Of a DNA stretch of 6,228 bases, positions 1 to 6,165 are shown in pieces. The DNA lies in contig JBLMVJ010000021.1 in assembly GCA_050255815.1 (NCBI GenBank), forward strand, positions 1-6,228. Reading direction: 5' to 3'. Source of the stretch: JAGORM01 sp050255815. Its GTDB lineage: Bacteria > Patescibacteriota > Microgenomatia > Levybacterales > GWA1-39-11. Numbering within the stretch: the stretch's first letter is position 1; every line of letters starts with the position of its first letter. A program made the position numbers and the translations under genes. The notes under the pieces were generated by a model, which saw only the letters and a program-made list of their open reading frames with translations, did not search any database and was not told the origin of the DNA.

Positions 1-2
1 AA

Positions 3-1640
3 ATGAAATTATTTAAACGTTACTCCGGTTTTCTCCTGATCTTTGTTCTTGGATTCATTCCGCTTTTAGATTTATTCCATCCGGGGCTTCCTATAACCCA
101 TGATGGGCAGGACCATGTTGCGCGTATTGCCAATTTTTACCAGAGTCTAACAGAAGGTGTTTTAGTGCCCAGGTGGGCAGCCCACTTAAATTGGGGATAT
201 GGGCATCCTATTTTAATGTTTTTATATCCCTTGCCCTCTTATGCAGCATCCTTATTCCATTTCCTTGGATTTTCCCTCATTGACAGTGTAAAACTGGTGT
301 TTGGCGTTTTTTATATCCTAAGCGGAGTTGCTATGTACCTCTGGGTACGGAACCAATTTTCAGAAAAAGCAGGGTTGCTTGCGGGAGCATTGTATCTGTA
401 TGCCCCTTACCGTTTTGTTGATTTATATGTACGCGGTGCCATAGGGGAACATGTGGCTTTTCTATTTGGGCCATTATCACTGTATTTTATCTGGAAGTTA
501 GGAAATTCCGGGAAAACGCACCTGCAATCATCCCTGCTCAGTTTATCTATTGCCGGGTTGCTGCTTTCCCATAATGCAATTGCAATCATGTTCCTGCCCT
601 TTTTATTCGTATATGCCGGTATTCTCATCTACCCCTCAAAACAAAAGAAACCCCTCATCTTTTCTTACCTAGTGTCTTTTTTGGTAGGTTTTGGGCTCAG
701 CGCATTTTTTATAATTCCGGCTTATTTTGAAGGAAAGTATACATTGCGGGATATTGTAACCGGACATGGTGAATACAAATCAGGTTTTGTAAGCCTGAAA
801 GATTTCTTCATTCCTTCCTGGAGCTTTGGGGGGTCTCAATTTTTGTCTAAACAGCTTGGCCTTATGCATATCCTTCTCATAATACTGGGAATTTTTTCAT
901 TCAAAAAAAATAAAGCCTTATTTACCGCCTCACTGGTTTTCCTTATTGGTTCCCTGTTTTTGATGCTGCCGGTTTCCAATATTATCTGGGAAAAAATTAC
1001 GCTTCTGCAGAAATTCCAATTCCCCTGGCGCCTGCTTTCACCGGTAGTTTTGACTGAAAGCATTCTGGGCGTTTTCTCCCTATTCCTTTTTAAAAACAAA
1101 AAACATGCTTCTTATTTTCTAGGCATAGTTTTTTTCTTATTAGTGTCTTTGTCTTATCCGTACTACCAAACAAACGGGTATCTGCAAAAACCTGAGGTAT
1201 TTTTTACCGGCGTGTATAGAGGTACTACGGATACGGGAGAAAGCAGTCCTATCTGGTCAGTCCGTTTTATGGAGCATGAAGCATCTCAACCCGCAGAATT
1301 TATAGAGGGGACCGGAACCATAAGAGAAGTAAAAAGAACTTCTGTTTCCAGGATTTATGACGTATCGGTTACCGGTGCCCGGGGAAGGATCCGGGAGAAT
1401 ACGTTATATTTCCCCGGATGGGATGTGTTAGTTGACGGGAGGCAGGTGCCGGTAGAATTTCAGGATAGATTGAACCGCGGACTTATAACATACAACCTGC
1501 CTTCAGGTAAAAGCAGGGTTGAGGTAGTTTTCAAAGATACAAAACTCAGGAGTATCTCTAACATGATAAGTGCTTTATCCCTGTTGGTCGTGGCAGGGAT
1601 TTTTGCCCTGGGTTTTAAACATGCAAAACATACGGCATAA
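3..1640 (+). CDS. PF10131-type 'PTPS-related' polytopic membrane protein, putative GT-C-like envelope protein
   Basis: This is a 545-residue integral membrane protein with about a dozen hydrophobic segments. A Lys/Arg-rich start (KLFKR) leads into a first membrane helix at about residues 9-26. Family hallmarks follow: THDGQDH (32-38) in the first outer loop, PRWAAHLNWGYGHP (56-69), LSHN (188-191) and FQFPWR (338-343). After the helix at about 369-386 comes a hydrophilic domain of about 130 residues containing FPGWDVLVDGR (470-480), then a last helix at about 520-537. These match, from memory, the family labelled '6-pyruvoyl-tetrahydropterin synthase-related' (PF10131). That label is misleading, since nothing here resembles a pterin enzyme. 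A role in transferring sugars at the outer face is inferred from the GT-C-like layout and the neighbours; no substrate can be named. The start lies two bases inside the window, so its ribosome binding site is not visible and an upstream start cannot be excluded. The N-terminus nevertheless looks complete. Confidence 0.85.
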   Translation: MKLFKRYSGFLLIFVLGFIPLLDLFHPGLPITHDGQDHVARIANFYQSLTEGVLVPRWAAHLNWGYGHPILMFLYPLPSYAASLFHFLGFSLIDSVKLVFGVFYILSGVAMYLWVRNQFSEKAGLLAGALYLYAPYRFVDLYVRGAIGEHVAFLFGPLSLYFIWKLGNSGKTHLQSSLLSLSIAGLLLSHNAIAIMFLPFLFVYAGILIYPSKQKKPLIFSYLVSFLVGFGLSAFFIIPAYFEGKYTLRDIVTGHGEYKSGFVSLKDFFIPSWSFGGSQFLSKQLGLMHILLIILGIFSFKKNKALFTASLVFLIGSLFLMLPVSNIIWEKITLLQKFQFPWRLLSPVVLTESILGVFSLFLFKNKKHASYFLGIVFFLLVSLSYPYYQTNGYLQKPEVFFTGVYRGTTDTGESSPIWSVRFMEHEASQPAEFIEGTGTIREVKRTSVSRIYDVSVTGARGRIRENTLYFPGWDVLVDGRQVPVEFQDRLNRGLITYNLPSGKSRVEVVFKDTKLRSISNMISALSLLVVAGIFALGFKHAKHTA

Positions 1641-2775
1641 AATTCTCATAGGTATCATTCTTCTCATTATTTGTCTGCGTCCAGGTTTAGTTATTTATGG
1701 GAAAAAGGATGCATATTTTTCCAGAAGCTATTATTCCCAATTTAGTGAGCTGAAGCGGATGTATGGCTCATCCCAGTACAGTGTAAAAAATAGCAAGGTA
1801 ATACTTACGGATGAAGCGGTTGAATCATATTTGGCAGGGGCATTCTTACAGGGTAAAGACCCTATTCTTTTTATCCATGACCATCCGCCATTAGGGAAAT
1901 ATATTCTTTCACTTTCTATTCTTTTGTTTGACAATGTCAGTACTATCATTATCCCTATTTTTTGTGTTTCCTTACTGGGAGTATATTTGCTTTCAAAAAA
2001 AGTTATCAAGCATACGGTATTAGCCCTTATTCCTGTTGTTATTTTTTCAAATGAACCCCTTATGATGGTAAAACTCATGACACCGCCTATCCCGGAATTG
2101 GTGCAGCTGCCGTTTATCCTGTTTTCTTTTTACTGTTTCCTCCGGTTTCTGGAAAGTAAAAAACACAAATATGCGTGGTCTTTTTCAACTGCGCTGTTTT
2201 TAGGCGCTACTATAAGTACCAGGTTTTTTATTACCGGCGCAGTAATAACCGCGTCTTTTATCCTCTTTCTGCTGCTGGTAAAAAGGATGAAAGAACTCTT
2301 CATTTTTGCAGTATTATTACCGGCCAGTCTGGTAGCGCTCTTCTTTTCCTATACAAAGACGGTGTTAGATACGCACTCTGTCATTAAACCGTTCTCTGTC
2401 CAAAAATATATCCTGACGTACCATGAATCAAAATTTATCCAGCTCTTTACGGTTTGGGATTTATTGCTATTTAACAGGTGGCATACCTGGTGGGCAGGGA
2501 ATAAGATTTCCTTTGATGTGAATTGGATACCTGTGTGGCCGGTTTCTGTCCTTCTCTCATTTGTTTTGGGAGCACTTGCAGTATTAAAGAAAATAAAACT
2601 CTCTGATCCTGAATACGTTTTTCTTATCTGGGTAGTTTTTTATGGACTGACCCTATCCACCGGATATACATCTGTCCGGTACTTCCTGCCGTGGCTGCCG
2701 TTTTTCTACATCCTTGCAATCTCACTTCTTTTTAGGGCAATAACCGTTTTAACTCGAGTTTACAACTCTCGTTAG
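1621..2775 (+). CDS. PMT/GT39-like GT-C glycosyltransferase, short form
   Basis: From the ATG at 1621 this encodes a 384-residue membrane protein with roughly nine or ten hydrophobic segments. After the first helix (about 7-25) a long outer loop carries an acidic pair in TDEAVES (D64, E65), then HDHPPLGKY (86-94). An acidic pair followed by HPPLGK is the signature of protein O-mannosyltransferases (GT39). There the acidic loop is catalytic and the sugar donor is a polyprenyl-phosphate sugar. RYFLPWLPFFYIL (353-365) near the C-terminus matches the Arg-Tyr/Leu-Pro motif common in GT-C enzymes. The protein is much shorter than eukaryotic PMTs and has no MIR-type or large soluble C-terminal domain. 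The reading frame is open back to a GTG at 1570. The ATG at 1621 is preferred because the 17 codons before it give a Trp/Pro/Cys-rich leader with no signal-anchor character, ahead of the natural basic-then-hydrophobic MQNIRHKILIG start. It overlaps the preceding gene by 20 bases, so the two are likely co-transcribed. Donor and acceptor are unknown. Confidence 0.8.
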   Translation: MQNIRHKILIGIILLIICLRPGLVIYGKKDAYFSRSYYSQFSELKRMYGSSQYSVKNSKVILTDEAVESYLAGAFLQGKDPILFIHDHPPLGKYILSLSILLFDNVSTIIIPIFCVSLLGVYLLSKKVIKHTVLALIPVVIFSNEPLMMVKLMTPPIPELVQLPFILFSFYCFLRFLESKKHKYAWSFSTALFLGATISTRFFITGAVITASFILFLLLVKRMKELFIFAVLLPASLVALFFSYTKTVLDTHSVIKPFSVQKYILTYHESKFIQLFTVWDLLLFNRWHTWWAGNKISFDVNWIPVWPVSVLLSFVLGALAVLKKIKLSDPEYVFLIWVVFYGLTLSTGYTSVRYFLPWLPFFYILAISLLFRAITVLTRVYNSR

Positions 2776-2782
2776 TTGGTTA

Positions 2783-2832
2783 TATACTCAAAATATACAA
2801 TAAATATTGCAAATTAGAATATTTCGAGTATA
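2783..2832. repeat. Interrupted inverted repeat, possible operator or mRNA hairpin
   Basis: The left arm at 2783-2796 pairs with the right arm at 2819-2832. Thirteen of 14 positions are complementary, with the single mismatch at A2790/C2825. The loop contains a second small palindrome, CAATAAATATTG (2798-2809). The repeat sits in the only sizeable gap between the plus-strand genes. Its right arm overlaps the best -10 candidate for the downstream YfhO-like gene. It could be a repressor site or a transcript hairpin. It is AT-rich and has no T-run directly after it, so it does not look like a standard intrinsic terminator. The symmetry is seen directly; the function is inference. Confidence 0.5.
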
Positions 2833-2834
2833 AA
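2807..2834 (+). promoter_or_regulatory. Candidate promoter for the YfhO-like/GT2 pair
   Basis: TTGCAA (2807-2812, four of six to TTGACA) is followed after 16 bases by TATAAA (2829-2834, five of six to TATAAT). Transcription would begin near 2841, leaving a leader of under ten bases before the ATG at 2849. An alternative -10 with no good -35 is TAGAAT (2815-2820). In DNA this AT-rich such matches arise easily by chance, so this is only a candidate. Confidence 0.3.
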
Positions 2835-2848
2835 TTTATACAGAAGTT

Positions 2849-5182
2849 ATGCTCAAAAATTTAAAAATCCATTGGCCGTTATTATTGGTTTTTCTCCTTT
2901 GGGGAATTTTTTCTTCACCGTTTTTTTTCAAGGGCTTGGTCCCGTTCCCCTCAAAGTACCAGGTAACCTTTTTTGCCCCCTGGAATGCATATCCTGAATA
3001 CGCGGGCCCGGTTAAAAATAACGCGACTCCTGACGTGGTAGGGCAGATCTATCCCTGGAAGCTTTTTACCATAGATACATATAAACATGGGCAAATTCCG
3101 TTCTGGAATCCGTATAGTTTTTCCGGTACTCCTCACCTGGCTAATTACCAGTCAGCTGTTTTATCCCCGTTTAATTTAGGTTTTTTTGTACTCCCAGTTA
3201 TTGACTGGTGGAGTTTTATGGTTCTTTTGCAGCCTTTGCTTGCAGGAGTTGGTATGTACCTTTATATCAAATCGCTGAAATTGTCCGCAGTCTCCCAGGC
3301 AGTTTCATCAGTATCTTTTATGTTCTGCGGATTTATTACTACCTGGATGATGTATGAAACGTTAGGTTTTGCAATCCTTTTTCTGCCTTATGCTCTCTAT
3401 GCTATTGAGCGGTACCTTAGCTCAAAAAAAATACGCTTTTTACTGCTGTTATTTTTTACCATTCCGTTATCATTTTTTAGCGGCCATTTCCAGATTAGTA
3501 TTTATTTCTTCCTTTTTATTGTCTTGTATCTTTTATTCAAATTTTTCTCTGTCAAGTCAAAAAAAGATGTCATACTTTTGGGAGCTGCTGTATTGTTAGG
3601 GTTGTTTGCTTCCGGTGCCCAGATATTTCCTTCTATAGAACTGTATGGCCAGAGTCTTAGAAGCGGTATTTTTGAAAAGGTAGAGGCAATACGGTGGGAA
3701 TATGTACAAGCTTTATTTGCCCCTGATTTTTTTGGAAACCCGGTGACCCGGAATGACTGGTTTGGCCATTATGCCGAATGGAATGGGTATGTGGGTGTTA
3801 TCCCGTTGCTGTTGGCGCTCTATGCGTTTCTGGGAAAAAGAAAAAAAGAAATTCTTTTTTTTGGAGGCGTGGGTCTTGGCGTCTTGCTATTAGCGTATCA
3901 AACTCCGCTGCTGGATTTATTAATTGCGTTAAAGATTCCGGTCCTTTCTACCAGCGCAGCAAGCAGGATTATTGTCCTTTTCTCTTTCTGCGCTTCTGTA
4001 CTGGCGGGGTTTGGTATAGAGCATTTGGTAGAGGATATCAAAAAAAACCATTATAGAAATACTTACAGTATTCTGGTTTTTGGTATCTTTGTTTTTCTCC
4101 TCTTATGGATGCAGGTATTCTTAAAAGTAGGGGTTTCTTTGGAAACGCCTGCTTTTCCGCTCAATAAATATAGTATTGCTAAATCCAATCTATTATTTCC
4201 CTCATTGATATTCTTTGGATTTTTGACTGCCTTGATCATTATTCGATTCTTTAAAAAGAGAACAGGAAGGAAAATTGCCCTTGGATTACTAATAATTTTA
4301 CTTTGCATAGATGTATTCCGTTTTGCTTCCAAATGGCAGCCCTTTGACCCAAAAAAATTAGTATTTCCTTCAACGGGAGTTTCAAAATTTGTAGAAAAAA
4401 TCCAGGGTCCTGACCGTTATTTTGCAAACTTTGGGGCGGAAGGTTTAGTTGCCTATCATTTGCCGGGGGTTGAAGGATATGATGCGGTATATATCAGGCG
4501 CTATGGACAGTTTATTGCCTCCTTGGATGATGGCAAGCTGAAAGATTCCTACCGTTCAGTAGTTCAGTTCCCTAAAACCGGAAAATACGCTTTGCCTGCA
4601 GCAAACCTTCTGGGCGTCAGGTACTTTATCCATAAAATATCTGACGGGCAACAAGTTTGGGAGTTTCCGTTTTGGGAGTATGATCCTAAAAGCCTGAGGC
4701 TGTTGTTTGATGACGGGCATTACCAGGTATTGGAAAATACTAATGCATTCCCCCGGGCATTCCTGGTAAAAAATGTAATACCGGAACAAGACCCGCAGAA
4801 AATCCTGGATAAGATGTTCTCATCAGATATGAGAAAGACTGCGGTGGTTGAAGGGCTGCTTAATTCCGGAGACGGTAGCGGAAGTGCGCAAATTGTAAGC
4901 TATACACCGGATTTAGTGCAAATTAAAACAGAGGCAAACAAATCTTCTTTCCTGGTACTCACGGATTCCTACCTGCCGGGGTGGAAGGCTGCTGTTGACG
5001 GGAAAGAAACAAAGATATTCAGGACAGATTTTACATTCAGAGGAGTTGAGGTGCCCGCCGGATCACATTTAGTTACTTTCTCTTATGTACCCCCCAGTTT
5101 TTTATATGGAATTGCTGCTGGTATAATGAGCTTGCTGGGCCTTTTTAGTTTGGTTTACCTTATTAGGCGTATTCATCTATGA
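2849..5182 (+). CDS. YfhO-like polytopic membrane protein (PF09586 type)
   Basis: This is a 777-residue protein with a first helix at about 10-28, a dozen or so further hydrophobic segments to about residue 492, a large hydrophilic region (about 493-750) and a final helix at about 752-772. Motifs typical of YfhO proteins are visible: PDVVGQIYPW (61-70) with acidic D62, GQIPFWNPYSFSGTP (81-95), SGHFQISIY (211-219), PSIELYGQSLR (261-271), PDFFGNP (292-298) and ASRIIVLFSF (371-380). In the soluble part are GVEGYD (540-545), LLGVRYFI (587-594) and YLPGWKAAVDGKETKI (708-723). In Firmicutes, YfhO is reported to move a sugar from a polyprenyl-phosphate carrier onto lipoteichoic acid outside the membrane. 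A similar carrier-to-acceptor transfer is inferred here, but the acceptor must differ or is unknown. No in-frame start lies upstream of the ATG. Only a weak purine stretch (AGAAG, 2843-2847) precedes it, too close for a classical ribosome binding site. It ends in an ATGA overlap with the GT2 gene, implying translational coupling. Confidence 0.85.
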   Translation: MLKNLKIHWPLLLVFLLWGIFSSPFFFKGLVPFPSKYQVTFFAPWNAYPEYAGPVKNNATPDVVGQIYPWKLFTIDTYKHGQIPFWNPYSFSGTPHLANYQSAVLSPFNLGFFVLPVIDWWSFMVLLQPLLAGVGMYLYIKSLKLSAVSQAVSSVSFMFCGFITTWMMYETLGFAILFLPYALYAIERYLSSKKIRFLLLLFFTIPLSFFSGHFQISIYFFLFIVLYLLFKFFSVKSKKDVILLGAAVLLGLFASGAQIFPSIELYGQSLRSGIFEKVEAIRWEYVQALFAPDFFGNPVTRNDWFGHYAEWNGYVGVIPLLLALYAFLGKRKKEILFFGGVGLGVLLLAYQTPLLDLLIALKIPVLSTSAASRIIVLFSFCASVLAGFGIEHLVEDIKKNHYRNTYSILVFGIFVFLLLWMQVFLKVGVSLETPAFPLNKYSIAKSNLLFPSLIFFGFLTALIIIRFFKKRTGRKIALGLLIILLCIDVFRFASKWQPFDPKKLVFPSTGVSKFVEKIQGPDRYFANFGAEGLVAYHLPGVEGYDAVYIRRYGQFIASLDDGKLKDSYRSVVQFPKTGKYALPAANLLGVRYFIHKISDGQQVWEFPFWEYDPKSLRLLFDDGHYQVLENTNAFPRAFLVKNVIPEQDPQKILDKMFSSDMRKTAVVEGLLNSGDGSGSAQIVSYTPDLVQIKTEANKSSFLVLTDSYLPGWKAAVDGKETKIFRTDFTFRGVEVPAGSHLVTFSYVPPSFLYGIAAGIMSLLGLFSLVYLIRRIHL

Positions 5183-5925
5183 TATCTGCAATTATTATTA
5201 CTTCAAATGAAGAAGATGTGCTGGAACAGTGCCTGAGGAGCCTTCAGGGGTTTGCAGATGAAATAATTATTGTTGACTCCAATTCAAAAGACAAAACGGT
5301 AGGTATAGCAAAAAAATATAAGGCGCATGTAGTTGAGCATAAGCTGGAGAGTTTTGCAGAGCAAAGAAATATAGGAAAAGACTACGCAAAAGGGGAATGG
5401 ATCTTTTATATAGATTCAGATGAGCGGCTGACAGATGAATTTAAAGAAGAGGCAAAACTGGAGATGGCGTCTTTTGATCCGGGAAGCAATGTAGGAGGAT
5501 TTTATGTACGGCGCAAGACATTCTACCTGGGGAAGGATTGGGGTTTTGCAGACCGTGTCCAGCGGCTTTTTTATAAAGAAAAGCTCAGGGACTGGTTTGG
5601 GGTTGTGCATGAAACACCGCAGATAGCAGGTGAGTTTGGAAGTATTTCCGCTCCTATCCTTCACTATACCCACAGGAACCTGGAGCACATGGTAGAGAAG
5701 ACCAATAAATGGTCGGACTATGAAGCAGATCTGCGGATAAAAGCAGACCATCCGCGTATGTCCTGGTGGCGGTTTCCCCGCGTGATGATAACCAGTTTTT
5801 TGCGTTCTTACCTGAAAGAAGGAGGATATAAAAATGGAACCCCGGGTCTTATTGAATCTTTATTCCAGGCTTTTTCCGCCTTTATAACCTACGCAAAATT
5901 GTGGGAGTTGCAGAACAAAAGATAG
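5179..5925 (+). CDS. GT2 family glycosyltransferase, WaaE/KdtX-like (beta-1,4-glucosyltransferase type)
   Basis: This is a 248-residue, apparently cytoplasmic enzyme with a GT-A fold. The N-terminus ISAIIITSNEE (2-12) and IIIVDSNSKDKT (29-40) form the nucleotide-sugar binding half. FAEQRNIG (59-66) precedes the metal-binding DXD motif at D79-S80-D81, within YIDSDER. The later part has GGFYVRRKTFYLGKDW (106-121), VHE (143-145, the likely acid/base region) and HYTHRNLEHMVEK (162-174). The C-terminal stretch, with aromatic residues around WWRFPR and GYKNGTPGLIESLFQAF (about 194-232), looks amphipathic rather than membrane-spanning. This pattern matches LPS-core glucosyltransferase WaaE-like proteins, a group widely used for many surface glycans, so the exact sugar is not predictable. 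It lacks the C-terminal transmembrane helices of CsbB/GtrB-type enzymes, so it probably does not itself make polyprenyl-phosphate sugar in the usual way. The ATG overlaps the YfhO-like stop. AGG at 5165-5167, 11 bases before the ATG, may help initiation. Confidence 0.9.
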   Translation: MISAIIITSNEEDVLEQCLRSLQGFADEIIIVDSNSKDKTVGIAKKYKAHVVEHKLESFAEQRNIGKDYAKGEWIFYIDSDERLTDEFKEEAKLEMASFDPGSNVGGFYVRRKTFYLGKDWGFADRVQRLFYKEKLRDWFGVVHETPQIAGEFGSISAPILHYTHRNLEHMVEKTNKWSDYEADLRIKADHPRMSWWRFPRVMITSFLRSYLKEGGYKNGTPGLIESLFQAFSAFITYAKLWELQNKR

Positions 5926-5931
5926 AAGAAA

Positions 5932-6165
5932 TTACTTACCAAACCAGGATTGGATTTCTTTCATGGAGAGCCTCTTTTTTGCAAACCCAAATAAATAAAT
6001 CATTTCCAGGATCCCCAGGGAAGATACTACCAGCATCACAATAAACCAGTAGCGCTGGTTATTCTGCGCGCTTTTCCATAACGCAAGGCCTTTCCAGAGG
6101 ATGGACCAGGCAAGAAGGACAAAAATAAGGAGGGGATTTGTGCCAAAGAAACCGGTAAGGTCCAT
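5932..6165 (-). CDS. Small two-helix membrane protein, DUF5652-like
   Basis: This 77-residue protein has two hydrophobic helices at about residues 10-29 and 39-60. They are separated by a basic, polar turn (KSAQNNQR, 31-38). The protein ends in a charged tail (KKRLSMKEIQSWFGK). WSILWKGLALWKSA (20-33) followed by RYWFI and GILEMIYLF (51-59) resembles, from memory, DUF5652, a short family found largely in CPR genomes and of unknown function. The start is well fixed: an in-frame TAA lies two codons upstream (6172-6174 on the complement) and the next Met is at residue 44. The gene runs convergent to the GT2 gene with only six bases between the two stops. It is probably a separate transcription unit, and nothing links it to glycan work apart from position. 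A strong Shine-Dalgarno site is not visible. Confidence 0.75.
   Translation of the reverse strand: MDLTGFFGTNPLLIFVLLAWSILWKGLALWKSAQNNQRYWFIVMLVVSSLGILEMIYLFGFAKKRLSMKEIQSWFGK

Noticed and set aside
1570..1620. GTG start giving a 401-residue PMT-like protein
   Set aside because: The added residues are Trp/Pro/Cys-rich, come from the overlap with the upstream gene and precede a natural signal-anchor start at the ATG 1621.
3..1640. Pterin biosynthesis role suggested by the family label '6-pyruvoyl-tetrahydropterin synthase-related'
   Set aside because: The protein is a polytopic membrane protein with no pterin synthase metal-binding motif. The label is a historical annotation carry-over.
1731..2078. 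115-residue open frame on the minus strand inside the PMT-like gene
   Set aside because: It is antisense to the motif-bearing first loop of the PMT-like protein, has no recognisable features and no supporting start site.
2783..2832. Intrinsic terminator for the first two genes
   Set aside because: The stem is AT-rich with a long loop, and the sequence after it is mixed A/T rather than a T-run.
5180..5182. TGA at the end of the YfhO-like gene as a recoded glycine codon (code 25)
   Set aside because: It falls in a typical ATGA stop/start overlap exactly where YfhO proteins end, just after the last helix. The other frames contain no in-frame TGA that interrupts a conserved domain.
5416..5751. 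111-residue open frame on the minus strand inside the GT2 gene
   Set aside because: It lies wholly antisense to a gene with clear GT2 motifs, and its translation shows no recognisable domain. It is a shadow.
5965..5980. Possible terminator for the GT2 transcript: GAGAGCCTC followed by six Ts
   Set aside because: Only about three base pairs can form around a three-base loop, which is too weak. It also lies within the DUF5652-like coding sequence.
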